Shown here: piece by piece, positions 9,124 to 17,622 of the stretch
Numbering within the stretch: position 1 is the first letter of the stretch
How the letters are laid out: each line of letters opens with the position of its first letter
Source of the DNA: Solimonas aquatica
Lineage (GTDB): Bacteria; Pseudomonadota; Gammaproteobacteria; Nevskiales; Nevskiaceae
Length of the DNA: 64,000 nucleotides
Assembly: GCF_900111015.1 (NCBI RefSeq)
Contig: NZ_FOFS01000001.1
Coordinates: 310,001 to 374,000 of the forward strand
Reading direction: 5' to 3'
Position numbers and translations under genes: made by a program
Notes under the pieces: generated by a model
Database searches by the model: none
What the model was told of the DNA's origin: nothing
Seen by the model: the letters and a program-made list of their open reading frames with translations, nothing else

Positions 9124-9909
9124 TCACGCCCCGGGGCGCGGCGCATAGTGCGCACGCGACCAGCGCAGTTGCCGCGCTCTCGCCCGGCGCAGGAACGGCG
9201 CGAAGCGTCCCAGGCCGATCAGCAGTGCATTGAGCGCGTGCCAGGGCTGACGCAGCGGGCGCAGAAAGTCCACGAACAGCACCGCCCGCAGGCCCTCGGT
9301 CTCGTTCCACACCTCATGCTGGAAGCTGTCGTCGAAAATCAGCAGCTCGCCCTCGCGCCAATGGTGAATCTGATTGCCGATGCGGATGCGGCAGCGCGAC
9401 TGCGGCTCGGGCACGCGCAAGGCCAGATGCAGGCGCAGCACGCCGTTGTAGGCGCCGCGATGTGCCGGGATGTGCTTGCCCGGCGCCAGGATGCTGAAGA
9501 AGGCGGTGCGCAGGCCTGGAACGCCGGCGAGCAGCTGCATGGTACGGGGACAGCGGCGCTGATTGTCGCGACAGTCCATGCCGACACCGCAGAGCCAGAA
9601 AGTCTTCCACCGGTCGTCGGCCTGGATGACGCGCACCTCTTCGAGAATGTCCTGAAAGCTGGGCAATGCCGCGAGCCGCCGCATCACCTCGTCCAGCTCC
9701 GCGCGGACGGCGCGCCAGTCCTGCTGCAAGCCCGCAGTCCAGGTGAAACAGGCCGGATCGTAGACCGGTGGATCGCCGTGCAGCGAGGCTGCGGCGACAC
9801 GCGCCTCCAGCCAGTTCTGCAACACGAGGCCCAGGCGCGCCAGCAGCCCGGGCGGTGGCGGAAACGTGTTCCGGCGATGCGGCGCGAAGCAGTCGGTGGA
9901 ATCGGGCAT
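9124..9909 (-). CDS. aspartyl/asparaginyl beta-hydroxylase-like dioxygenase
   Basis: A 261-residue protein of the Asp_Arg_Hydrox family (Fe(II)/2-oxoglutarate oxygenases such as LpxO and BlsE-like enzymes). The double-stranded beta-helix core is seen as FSILAPGKHIPAHRGAYNG (His150, first iron ligand) and LIFDDSFQHEVWNET (His198, distal iron ligand), with FVDFLRP near the end. Like LpxO-type members it has a hydrophobic region near the N-terminus (about residues 22-40). Substrate cannot be read from sequence; lipid A or a peptide are the usual possibilities. Convergent with the DUF2934 gene. Confidence 0.85.
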   Translation of the reverse strand: MPDSTDCFAPHRRNTFPPPPGLLARLGLVLQNWLEARVAAASLHGDPPVYDPACFTWTAGLQQDWRAVRAELDEVMRRLAALPSFQDILEEVRVIQADDRWKTFWLCGVGMDCRDNQRRCPRTMQLLAGVPGLRTAFFSILAPGKHIPAHRGAYNGVLRLHLALRVPEPQSRCRIRIGNQIHHWREGELLIFDDSFQHEVWNETEGLRAVLFVDFLRPLRQPWHALNALLIGLGRFAPFLRRARARQLRWSRAHYAPRPGA

Positions 9910-10017
9910 GACGGATCAGGCTGATGGCAGTCTCCCGCATTGGCGCACGGCGACGATGAACCGATCCGGAATCTCGGCGCCGGCGCGAAGCCGGCGATAC
10001 CGCCAGAGCGGCCCGTC

Positions 10018-10590
10018 TCAATCGGCTTCGGCGAGCGTGGGCACGCCCAGCACATTGAGCAGCCCGCGGACAAAATCGGGGATGTCCTCGGGCATGCGGC
10101 TGGTGACCAGATACCCGTCCATCACCACCGGCAGATCCACCCATTCGGCGCCGGCATTGCGCAGGTCCATCTGCAGCGAAGGTCCGCTGGTCAGACGCAT
10201 GCCACCCACCAGGCCCGCGTCGATCAGCATCGCGGGCCCGTGGCAGATCGCGGCGACGGCCTTGCGCGCCTCGCCGAAGGCATGGATGAAGGCGATGGCC
10301 TGCGGTTCCTGGCGCAGCCGGTCAGCATTCTTCTGTCCGCCCGGCAGCAGCAGGGCATCGAAGTCTTCGGCGCGCGCCTGGGCCAGCGGCAAATCCACGT
10401 CCACGCTTTCGCCCCAGTCCTGCTGGTGCCAGCCACGGATTCTGCCGGGCGCCTGCGTGTGATCGGGGGCAATCACCGTGGTGCGCAAGCCTGCCTGCTC
10501 CAGCAGACGTCGCGGCTCGCTGAGTTCACTGGGTTCGAAACCATCGCTGGCGAGGATGGCGATATGCTTGGTTTTGCTGGCTGAGGACAT
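10018..10590 (-). CDS. DJ-1/PfpI family protein (glyoxalase III/protease-like)
   Basis: A 190-residue PfpI-type protein of usual length. ATG 10590 with AGGAGT upstream fixes the start; the longer open frame lacks a site. The nucleophile elbow AAICHGPAMLIDAG places Cys116-His117, and Glu19 in DGFEPSEL is the conserved acidic partner. LLPGGQKNADRLR precedes the elbow. Members act as glyoxalases, deglycases or stress peptidases in the cytoplasm; the exact activity is not predictable. It stands alone on its strand with a small unknown gene divergent from it. Confidence 0.9.
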   Translation of the reverse strand: MSSASKTKHIAILASDGFEPSELSEPRRLLEQAGLRTTVIAPDHTQAPGRIRGWHQQDWGESVDVDLPLAQARAEDFDALLLPGGQKNADRLRQEPQAIAFIHAFGEARKAVAAICHGPAMLIDAGLVGGMRLTSGPSLQMDLRNAGAEWVDLPVVMDGYLVTSRMPEDIPDFVRGLLNVLGVPTLAEAD

Positions 10591-10767
10591 GATGGTTGAC
10601 TCCTGAGACCTTGAGCGAAAGCGCTTACCCGCAGTTATCGGGCCCGCAGACGCAGCACAGGTACGAGGCTTGCGGACACGCGGCTTGCAGGTGCCGCACT
10701 GCAGCCGCTGCCGGCAAGCAGGTCCACGCTGCACCATTCCCGGATGCAAGCACAGGAGCCAATCGCC

Positions 10768-10941
10768 ATGTCTTCACGCCAGAAACCCGGCGCCGGCGCG
10801 CGCAGGATCGAGCAGGAACGCCGCCTCGACGCCAATTCCGAACTCGCACAGGTGCGCCGGCTCGGCCACCCTGACGCCGGCGACGAGCGTCTGGCCCGCA
10901 AGACCACGCGGCCGGCCCCGCCGCTGCGGCGTATGCATTAG
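10768..10941 (+). CDS. small basic hypothetical protein
   Basis: A 57-codon frame starting ATG 10768 after CAGGAGCC (8-base spacing) and ending TAG at 10941. The product (MSSRQKPGAG... ARKTTRPAPPLRRMH) is Arg-rich and hydrophilic. Third-position GC is high, as in neighbouring genes, which supports coding. No family recognised. It is divergent from the PfpI gene and convergent with the next gene. Confidence 0.45.
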   Translation: MSSRQKPGAGARRIEQERRLDANSELAQVRRLGHPDAGDERLARKTTRPAPPLRRMH

Positions 10942-10962
10942 CCGCCGCCCGGAAATCCTTCT

Positions 10963-11235
10963 TCAAGGCATCCAGTTCCAGATGTCCGGCTGTGATTGCA
11001 GCCAGGCCTGTATGGCACGCTGCTGCGCGCGACTGGCGGCATCGATACGGAAAAACGGCTCCTCGTCATGCTGATCCTGGCGCAGCTCATAGCCGACCTT
11101 GGCCGCCTCTTCGCCCAGGAACTTCAGGTACGCCCCGATGCAGCGCTCATAGGCCGCCACGGCTTCCAGCGGGTCGCGGCCCGTCAGGGCCAGACGACGG
11201 TGCGCCGGCCGGTGGATGAGGATGCGTCCGCTCAT
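10963..11235 (-). CDS. hypothetical protein, 90 residues
   Basis: Starts ATG 11235 (MSGRILIHRP) four bases from the stop of the DUF4142 remnant, so it was probably translated with it. Soluble, mixed charge, ends DIWNWMP. The segment DPLEAVAAYERCIGAYLKFLGEEAAKVGYEL looks helical. No family recognised and no motif suggests a function. Confidence 0.55.
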   Translation of the reverse strand: MSGRILIHRPAHRRLALTGRDPLEAVAAYERCIGAYLKFLGEEAAKVGYELRQDQHDEEPFFRIDAASRAQQRAIQAWLQSQPDIWNWMP

Positions 11236-11239
11236 CGCC

Positions 11240-11391
11240 TCAGTACTTGCTGTCCAGACGCTTGGCGGCAGCCAGGTGTGCGCGCAAGGTGGGCACGGTG
11301 TCCTGCGCAAAGGCGCGCAGGTCCGGATCCTTGCCTTTTTTGGCCTGCTTCTCGAACAGCGCCACCGCCTTGTCGTGATCGTCCTTCATGG
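11240..11391 (-). pseudogene. DUF4142 protein, C-terminal remnant
   Basis: Encodes DHDKAVALFEKQAKKGKDPD and LRAFAQDTVPTLRAHLAAAK, the C-terminal signature of DUF4142 (periplasmic four-helix ferritin-like proteins of about 170-200 residues). Only about 50 codons remain; the N-terminal two thirds and signal peptide are absent. The break coincides with the first 23-bp repeat at 11402 that begins the mobile island, so insertion or rearrangement removed the rest. Confidence 0.7.
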
Positions 11392-11401
11392 GCTGATCGA
11401 T

Positions 11402-11424
11402 AAGTAGGCGGGATTTGTTGCGCT
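11402..11424 (+). repeat. 23-bp direct repeat, copy 1
   Basis: AAGTAGGCGGGATTTGTTGC followed by GCT. Marks the boundary between the truncated DUF4142 gene and the transposon passenger gene. One mismatch to copy 2. Confidence 0.7.
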
Positions 11425-11428
11425 CTCT

Positions 11429-12778
11429 CTAGCTACGGACTTTTTTTGCTAGGTCGTCACTCCTTCGGACCCTGAACGGCGCCAACGCTGGATCTGGTTC
11501 CCCAAAATGGAACGTCACGAGGTCGTCGTCCCCTGGGCCTCGTTCTACGTCAACCCGTTCGATCAACTGCCCTTGGCGGAGCTTGCGAGAAAACGGATTG
11601 GGAAACGGGCGCGGATCATTCGGCAGCTCCCGTCGCCATCGATGAGCCCCCTCAAATCCTTCGACGGTCAGTTCGCCTGCAAGCAGCCTTTGAAGGCTTC
11701 GTGCCGAAATCCGGATCGATTTTTCGCTCACTGACGAGTACCCCATGCTGCCCTGGCCAAAGCCATTGCCATTTTGATTTAAAAACGCAGTCGCCGTGTT
11801 GAACGCCGGCGTCGGGAGCAGTCCCACCGCACGGCCGACAACCTTCTCAATTTCCTCATAGCGTGCATCGGAACGAACGTACCACCGTGCGTTGATACGG
11901 TGGGTCGTTGAACCGCCGAACACATTCGGCGCGGATTCCTCTGCTCCGACGACTGCGACGAAAGCCACCCACTCGGTCCGCCTGAGAAACTCTCGGAAGA
12001 TATCCGCCTCCGACGGACTTGGCGGCCGGATCTGATTCGCTCGCAGGAAATCGCATCCGCCGTCGCAAACGATGATTCCAGCTGTCGGCGCGCCCGATGC
12101 CTTCAGCTTTTTGGCTTTCAACTGCAGCGCATTCCACAGCACGTTGTTTGTGAGGGCATGTATGCCGGTGACCGGCGTGTAGCTCGCACCGAAGAATCGC
12201 TTACCACGCTGGAAGGTCACCGTGATATCCGCGCCGTCCGCCGTCAATCGAAGTGAATCCGAATTGGAACTACTTGCCTGAATGCGACGGAAGAACGGCA
12301 GGACATGTTGCGCTATGAACTGAAAGTATTGTCCTTTTGGCGGTAGCTTGAGGCGCGTCTTTGGAACGCGACGACCGGTGTCCAGCTCTGCCTCGTATTG
12401 GATGTGTACGTCGTTTACGGAAAGCCCCACTTTACGTGCACATTTCTGGATTTCCTGACTGAACTGCGCCATCGGATACTCCCGATGCCGATCAGCGTCG
12501 GATACCGCAGTGATATCCGCAACGAACAGGCACTCGTCCGGTGTGCCTGCGTCGAAGTACCAAAGATCTGGCCGCTTCCGATTAGAGAGTGCGTCCTCCT
12601 GTTTGATACGGCCCACTTTCGAGAACGCCGCCAACAGGACCACTTCCCAGCACGTTGGGAGCCTGTCTGGTCCTGGGCGATTGAGGCGATCTGCCAGCTT
12701 GTCGACGTCACCAACCGGCAGGACACCAGAGAGCTGGTCCAGCCCAGCCTGAAGATCTCGACGGTTGAATAACAGCAT
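11429..12778 (-). CDS. transposon passenger gene, unknown, 449 residues
   Basis: Starts ATG 12778, 59 bases after the tnpA stop and on its strand, so probably co-transcribed with the transposase. Soluble, no signal peptide or membrane segment. Visible pieces include LPTCWEVVLLAAFSKVG near the N-terminus, a central region GIIVCDGGCDFLR, and WVAFVAVVGAEES that look like buried beta-strands of an alpha/beta fold, and a C-terminal charged part. The text PDLWYFDAGTPDECLFVADI has a hint of a nuclease-like strand order but no catalytic motif I can defend. I do not recognise the family. Position inside the transposon suggests a cargo gene, possibly of defence type (inference). Confidence 0.75.
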   Translation of the reverse strand: MLLFNRRDLQAGLDQLSGVLPVGDVDKLADRLNRPGPDRLPTCWEVVLLAAFSKVGRIKQEDALSNRKRPDLWYFDAGTPDECLFVADITAVSDADRHREYPMAQFSQEIQKCARKVGLSVNDVHIQYEAELDTGRRVPKTRLKLPPKGQYFQFIAQHVLPFFRRIQASSSNSDSLRLTADGADITVTFQRGKRFFGASYTPVTGIHALTNNVLWNALQLKAKKLKASGAPTAGIIVCDGGCDFLRANQIRPPSPSEADIFREFLRRTEWVAFVAVVGAEESAPNVFGGSTTHRINARWYVRSDARYEEIEKVVGRAVGLLPTPAFNTATAFLNQNGNGFGQGSMGYSSVSEKSIRISARSLQRLLAGELTVEGFEGAHRWRRELPNDPRPFPNPFSRKLRQGQLIERVDVERGPGDDDLVTFHFGEPDPALAPFRVRRSDDLAKKVRS

Positions 12779-12837
12779 CGCAGCCGCCCCCGACGCTTGA
12801 ATATACCGATCCTAACTAGAGATCCGACGCAACTTAT

Positions 12838-15756
12838 CTACCGAAACGCCTCCGTTCGGCCGCTGTGTTCCCGCAAGAGGCCTGCATACTTCGAAATAGG
12901 AAAATCGAAGCGCCCGCGCAGATTCAGGTGCCTGAACCGCGAGGGGCTGATGGATGCGCGTGCGGCGTCGTTCACTTGGATGCCTTGCTTTTCGACGGCC
13001 TCAACGGCCACCTCCAGATGCACTGCGTTCCAGTACTGAAGAATGTTGGCAAGCAGATTCAAAGCGCCGGAGATTGCGATCATCTCGTCCTTGTCCCGGC
13101 CTTTGTCCGGAGCCAGCGGGCCGTAGAAGATCGCGCGCTTCAGTCGATGGGAATTCTCGACCTGCGTCAGGAGCCGGTTGATCTCCCGGCGAAAGTCTTC
13201 GTTCAGCAGGTAGTCGCACAGAAAAATCGTGCGCTGCAGGCGCCCGAGATGCTTAGCGGCAAGATATGTGGGGTTTCCCTTCGCCGCACTGCCGAAACGC
13301 TCCAGAATCGTGACAGCCGAGCATGTGGCGTTGCCCATCGAGGCGCAGACGCGAACAAACTCATCCCACTGCTCATGGATGAAGCTCTCGTTGACGCCGC
13401 ACGTCACGACGTCCTTCAGAACCTCCGGTACGTCGAACCCGCGCGGCATCGTCAGATCGAGATCCTTCATGTCGCGGATACGCGAGCAGAGGTCGAAGCC
13501 CAGGCCCTTGGCGAATCCCATGCCCACATCGGTATAACCGTGGGTGTCGACCGCGAGGAGGTGGATCGGCACGTCGGTCTGCATGATGACGCCCTGAATG
13601 GCGACACCAACTTGGCGATTGTTCAAGACGTGCGGCTGGCTATATGCATAGGCACGGTTGTCGAGAATGTGATCGTAGATCCCGATCGAGGCCGTGCGGC
13701 GACGATAATCGACCCGGGAGTTCCACAGTGTCGGGGACGACTGCATGGACATCATGTCGGCCGCTGCGGACGTGCCGTCACCGCTGGCGGCGGCAAATGG
13801 CAGCTTCTTGTAGTGCAGCAGCACCGCCTGATTGGCCTTGGCCAGCGTAGTCTCACGCTGGAGTGTACGAACGACGTTGGCGACCTGTTCCTCAGTGATG
13901 CCGGGGATCATTTTCGCGACGCCGGCGGCGCCCATGTCAGTCCCGAGCGCCAACAGGCCCGCGTAACACAGCTTGAGTTCGTTTTCGGTACGCGCGGGAC
14001 GGCCAAGCAGCTTGGAGCTGAAATGTGTGTGCTGATCGACGAACAGCAAGACGTCGGGTAACTGAGCTTCTGGGAGTGCTCGGATGACGTGGTCCCTGGC
14101 GATTTTCTGCTTTCCGCCGACCAAGTTGTCGGCCTTCACCTGTGGATAGACCAACTTGTCGTTCTTGATCTTGATCTCACCGGCTTTGACCTTCTCGGCA
14201 ACTTCAAGCACGCGAGCTTCGGCGAGCTTTTTGATGGGCCCCAGAAACTCGTGTGAATCCAGGGGCAGACGCAACCGATCGTAGTGGCCGCGCTTCGCCT
14301 TCTTCCACAGTTCCGGCGAGATCAACATCTCGTCAGGATTGCGATGATCGCCACTGGTGTCGATCCAGCAGGCACCTGCGCGTAGCTTGCGCCTGATCTC
14401 GGACAGAACGGAAAACTCAAAGGCATGCATCGCCTTCTCGCGATCCGCTTCCTGATTGACGTCCTTGTCCCACACACTGGGGACATCGAATTTGCGCTTC
14501 GGAAGATCGTACTTGCTCTTCTCATAGAGCTGCCCGATCTTGCTGAGGTTAGCGAGTGTGGAATCGCCGTCCGGTCCTTGAATGTCCAGCTCCAGGAGTT
14601 TGCGCAACAGCTTTCTCGGGCGCGGATCAGCGCCTGACGTGATTTGCGTGCGGACCTCTTCGGCGCGCGACTTGGGACCGGCGGTGTCCTGGGCATTCGC
14701 CATATCCTTGAGTTGCGACTGAACACGCGGATCAGTGATGTCTCCGTGCTTGATGAGGTCAACAAACGACTTGATGACCCTCCGGTATTCCGTGATCGTG
14801 TTGGGCTGATTCTCGCGAACGGCCCCCATTGCGCGCGTGTAGATGTTCGTCGTGGTGTCGGCGACCTGCTTGATGATGACGTCGGTGAGCCTGCCCAAGA
14901 CGGCGCGCAGGAAGCACACGATATGCATCGCGCGGTTCGTATCCGCCATCGTGCGAAGCTGAGACGGGCGGTAGGTTTGGACGGTGCGAAAGAAAATTTC
15001 CGCTCGTTCCCGCGGGACCTTCGACAAATCCACGTCGGCCACGCCGATCGCCTTGAGGGTTTCAATCTTGCTGTTGATCTCGTTGAAGTTGTCCTGGGTC
15101 CGCTTACCCGGCGGCTCCTGCAGCCAGGCGAGCATCGTGTTTTGGTCCGGCCGCTTCTCCATCAACCAGCGGTACCACTCCTCGATTTGTTTTTCGGGGA
15201 CGGCCTTCCGGATCTCCATGTAGATCCAGTGGTCCATGTCCTTCATTGCGCGGACTGCGAGGTCGCGGACGGCGCTTTCCGCGGGGATGATCAGCTTGCG
15301 GTCGTAGAACCAGGCGAAGGCCGCTTGCAGCAGGCGGTCGGTCGACGACGTGCCCCGGCAGGCCTCTCGCAGAAACTCCATCAACTGCAGCTCCTCCCGG
15401 CGCTCGTGGGACCGGAATCCCAAGCGGTCCATGACCCAGGCTTGCTGCGCCCACAGGGTTTGCCGGCGCCGGTACAGAACCTTCAGCGAGCCGATCTGCG
15501 GGGCTCTCAACCCAAACTGGCTCGCGAGCAATTGCAGGATCGGTTTTGGGACGACATCCAGCCGTTCCAGTTTGCAGCCGGTCAGGCGGAGAAAGGCCAG
15601 CTGTACCCCGAGTGCAATATGAAAACGTTGAGTGAAGCTCGAAGTTTGGATGGCCGCTACGTCGGCTTCTGTCAGGCGGAAATACTCCACCTCCCGATCA
15701 AGCAGCTCGCGTGGAAGCGATTGCCAACCAAGATAGTCGTCCTGAATGCGCGCCAT
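12838..15756 (-). CDS. tnpA: Tn3-family transposase TnpA
   Basis: 972 residues, the normal size for Tn3-family transposases, beginning MARIQDDYLGWQ. The N-terminal DUF4158 region (residues 1-170; RFHIALGVQLAFLRLTG) binds terminal repeats; the C-terminal DDE_Tnp_Tn3 domain includes FAAASGDGTSAAADMMSMQ, LLAVDTHGYTDVG and the terminal region DPL... NLLANILQYWNAVHLE. It carries out replicative transposition, forming cointegrates. ATG 15756 is preceded by GGAGGGGG. An IS3-family element begins 11 bases upstream of the start codon, removing the native promoter but keeping the ribosome site, so expression may be reduced or IS-driven. The reading frame itself is intact. Confidence 0.93.
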   Translation of the reverse strand: MARIQDDYLGWQSLPRELLDREVEYFRLTEADVAAIQTSSFTQRFHIALGVQLAFLRLTGCKLERLDVVPKPILQLLASQFGLRAPQIGSLKVLYRRRQTLWAQQAWVMDRLGFRSHERREELQLMEFLREACRGTSSTDRLLQAAFAWFYDRKLIIPAESAVRDLAVRAMKDMDHWIYMEIRKAVPEKQIEEWYRWLMEKRPDQNTMLAWLQEPPGKRTQDNFNEINSKIETLKAIGVADVDLSKVPRERAEIFFRTVQTYRPSQLRTMADTNRAMHIVCFLRAVLGRLTDVIIKQVADTTTNIYTRAMGAVRENQPNTITEYRRVIKSFVDLIKHGDITDPRVQSQLKDMANAQDTAGPKSRAEEVRTQITSGADPRPRKLLRKLLELDIQGPDGDSTLANLSKIGQLYEKSKYDLPKRKFDVPSVWDKDVNQEADREKAMHAFEFSVLSEIRRKLRAGACWIDTSGDHRNPDEMLISPELWKKAKRGHYDRLRLPLDSHEFLGPIKKLAEARVLEVAEKVKAGEIKIKNDKLVYPQVKADNLVGGKQKIARDHVIRALPEAQLPDVLLFVDQHTHFSSKLLGRPARTENELKLCYAGLLALGTDMGAAGVAKMIPGITEEQVANVVRTLQRETTLAKANQAVLLHYKKLPFAAASGDGTSAAADMMSMQSSPTLWNSRVDYRRRTASIGIYDHILDNRAYAYSQPHVLNNRQVGVAIQGVIMQTDVPIHLLAVDTHGYTDVGMGFAKGLGFDLCSRIRDMKDLDLTMPRGFDVPEVLKDVVTCGVNESFIHEQWDEFVRVCASMGNATCSAVTILERFGSAAKGNPTYLAAKHLGRLQRTIFLCDYLLNEDFRREINRLLTQVENSHRLKRAIFYGPLAPDKGRDKDEMIAISGALNLLANILQYWNAVHLEVAVEAVEKQGIQVNDAARASISPSRFRHLNLRGRFDFPISKYAGLLREHSGRTEAFR

Positions 15757-15783
15757 TTAGCCCCCTCCGACGTCCCCCCGCGC

Positions 15784-16647
15784 TCAGTAGCAAGCAGCTT
15801 TGGAATCCGGGGTTAATGTAACGGCCTTGGCGGCCAATTGCTTTGCATAGCCGGCGGGCGTCAGCCCGCCGAGCGCTTTCTTCGGTCGTTCCTCGTTGTA
15901 TTCACGCACCCACGCATTGATCACGGCCTGTGCGTGCGCGAGGCCGATGAACCAGTGCTCGTTGAGGCATTCATCGCGCAGGCGCCCGTTGAACGATTCG
16001 ACGTAGGCGTTCTGGTTGGGCTTGCCTGGCTCGATCTGACGCAGCATGACGCCGTTGCGATGTGCCCAGGTCAGCATGGCCTTGCCGGTCAGTTCGCGGC
16101 CGTTGTCCGATCGAATGACCGACGGCTTGCCACGACGCGCGCAGACTTCGTCGAGCATCCGCGTGAGCTGGTTGCCGCCGATGCTGTGCTGGGCCATCAC
16201 GGCCACCGCTTCGTGCGTGGCGTCGTCGACGATGACCAGACACTTGAGCGCCCGGCCCGATGCGATCCGGTCGAAGATGAAATCGATCGACCAGACTTCG
16301 TTCGCGGTGCTGGGCCGGATCAGCGGCTGACGGTCTGTCGGCAGCACCTTCTTGCGGCGGCGCCGGCGGACGTGCAGCTTCTCCAACGCGTACAGCCGAT
16401 CCACACGCTTGTGGTTCACCTGCAGGCCGTCCTGCCGCAGCTTCAGGTAAATCATCTCGGCGCCATAGCGCCGATGTTTCTGCGCCAGCGCCACGATCTT
16501 CTGTCGCAGATCGGTGTTGCGATCCGGCGCCGGTGCGTAGCGCAGCGAGCTGGCGCTCATGCCGATCGCCGCCAATGCCCGTCGCTCTGTCAGCCCTAAC
16601 GATTTCATCTCCCGCACCGCCTCGCGTCGAGCCGGTGCGGCCATCAC
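15784..16647 (-). CDS. IS3-family transposase OrfB (rve integrase domain)
   Basis: 287 residues with an HTH_21 region ([20 protein letters not shown]) and an rve DDE integrase core: VWSIDFIFD (first Asp), [12 protein letters not shown] (second Asp) and [20 protein letters not shown] (Glu). Stop codon 15784-15786 lies next to the terminal repeat, as usual. It is expressed as an OrfAB fusion by a -1 frameshift at the heptamer A AAA AAG (16653-16647), immediately before the OrfA stop. Catalyses copy-out/paste-in transposition. Confidence 0.93.
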   Translation of the reverse strand: MMAAPARREAVREMKSLGLTERRALAAIGMSASSLRYAPAPDRNTDLRQKIVALAQKHRRYGAEMIYLKLRQDGLQVNHKRVDRLYALEKLHVRRRRRKKVLPTDRQPLIRPSTANEVWSIDFIFDRIASGRALKCLVIVDDATHEAVAVMAQHSIGGNQLTRMLDEVCARRGKPSVIRSDNGRELTGKAMLTWAHRNGVMLRQIEPGKPNQNAYVESFNGRLRDECLNEHWFIGLAHAQAVINAWVREYNEERPKKALGGLTPAGYAKQLAAKAVTLTPDSKAACY

Positions 16648-16910
16648 TTTTTTCGCAGCACCTCACGGATGACCTCCGTTTCCAGAAGGCTCTCCGCCAG
16701 CATCTTCTTCAGCCGCGCGTTTTCAACTTCCAGGGCCTTCAGCCGCTTGGCATCCGACACGTCCATGCCGCCGAACTTGCTGCGCCACAGGTAGTAGCTG
16801 GCGTCCGAGAAGCCGTGCCGTCGGCATAGCTCCTTGATCGGCACGCCAGCATCCGCTTCCTTCAGAAATCCGATGATCTGCTCTTCGCTGAACCGCTTCT
16901 TCACGTCCAA
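16644..16910 (-). CDS. IS3-family transposase OrfA (HTH)
   Basis: 88 residues: Transposase_8 helix-turn-helix ([34 protein letters not shown]) followed by a leucine-zipper helix ([17 protein letters not shown]). Ends VLRKK at the AAAAAAG slippery site, where a -1 shift joins OrfB. OrfA alone binds the terminal repeats and dampens transposition in this family. Confidence 0.92.
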   Translation of the reverse strand: MDVKKRFSEEQIIGFLKEADAGVPIKELCRRHGFSDASYYLWRSKFGGMDVSDAKRLKALEVENARLKKMLAESLLETEVIREVLRKK

Positions 16911-17131
16911 TCTCCTTGATGGCGGGGATTGGATTCCAAACCGTGTCGCTACTCAACTACGGGGGGACGTCGCCTCAGGAAAAGTTAAAAAATAACGCAC
17001 CCAAATAATGCGGCCGTGATTCGTGGCCTGAGTAGCGAGGCTGCATCGATCCAGCGAGCGGTGAGCCTACTCCGGAAAAGTACAGCTCTCCAAGCCCAAG
17101 CGGAAACTTGTCGGCAGACAAACGGCGCTGC

Positions 17132-17154
17132 AAGTAGGCGGAATTTGTTGCGCT
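17132..17154 (+). repeat. 23-bp direct repeat, copy 2
   Basis: AAGTAGGCGGAATTTGTTGC followed by GCT; differs from copy 1 by one base and from copy 3 by one base. Same orientation as both. Confidence 0.7.
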
Positions 17155-17263
17155 GATGATTCTGGGCTGTCTTGTTGTCGGATAAGTAAAATATATAAAA
17201 ACAGATATTTACAACAGTAAATCTGGATGTTCTGGCTTTCTGCGGGCTGAGCTACGTCGTGCA

Positions 17264-17286
17264 AGTAGGAGGAATTTGTTGCGCTG
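17264..17286 (+). repeat. 23-bp direct repeat, copy 3
   Basis: AAGTAGGAGGAATTTGTTGC followed by GCT, 132 bases from copy 2 in the same orientation. Confidence 0.7.
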
Positions 17287-17577
17287 GAGTGCCTTCTGAA
17301 AAGCATCGATTTCGCGATGGAAAGCGGGACGTTTAAGCAGATTATGGTTGGACTTGATGGACATTCCGTTATTAGACTAATAAGAGCTTGTAACTCATTG
17401 ATCTAAAAAACGCGGATACCGTAGCAATCGCTATAGAAACTGCCGATAGCCCCTCTTCTGCGGAAGGGTATCGCGGACACCCGAGGCCCGGGAGCCAGGG
17501 CTGGATCGGCGTAGAATGTGGGGGTGTGCTCCGGGACTCGCTGGGCGAAAGCCTCCCCCCGGGGACGTACGAAACAC

Positions 17578-17605
17578 AAAGCCCACGCACCCGCGTGGGC
17601 TTTTT
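17578..17605. terminator. bidirectional rho-independent terminator after tnpT
   Basis: Stem AAAGCCCACGC / GCGTGGGCTTT around a short ACCC loop with TTTTT on the plus strand and a looser T-rich run on the minus strand. It lies 18 bases past the tnpT stop (17623). Confidence 0.7.
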
Positions 17606-17622
17606 CGTTCGGGGGCCAGGTC

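Larger units (their letters stand above)
15768..16971 (-). mobile_element. IS3-family element (IS407-like group) with 4-bp target duplication
   Basis: A 1204-bp element bounded by a perfect 13-bp inverted repeat, CGACGTCCCCCCG at 15768-15780 and its complement at 16959-16971; similarity continues inward imperfectly to TTTGGAATCC. The 4-bp sequence CCTC flanks both ends (15764-15767 and 16972-16975), a target duplication length typical of the IS407 group. It encodes OrfA and OrfB in overlapping frames. The ends do not begin with the usual TG, which is odd for IS3. Confidence 0.82.
16976..17577. other. gene-free stretch between tnpA/IS3 and tnpT
   Basis: About 600 bases with no convincing coding frame. 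Before the IS3 insertion the first part (AGGAAAAGTTAAAAAATAAC) would have been the tnpA promoter region. It contains copies 2 and 3 of the 23-bp repeat. The segment between those copies is AT-rich (TAAAATATATAAAAACAG), unlike its surroundings. Confidence 0.5.

Noticed and set aside
12865-15816. Long plus-strand frames opposite the Tn3 transposase
   Set aside because: The minus strand encodes a clear full-length transposase; the opposite frames have no family resemblance.
16976-17010. Resemblance of CTCAGGAAAAG...TAACGCACC to a Tn3 38-bp terminal repeat
   Set aside because: If it were a terminus its outer side would lie inside tnpA; no partner was found. Treated as the old tnpA promoter region.
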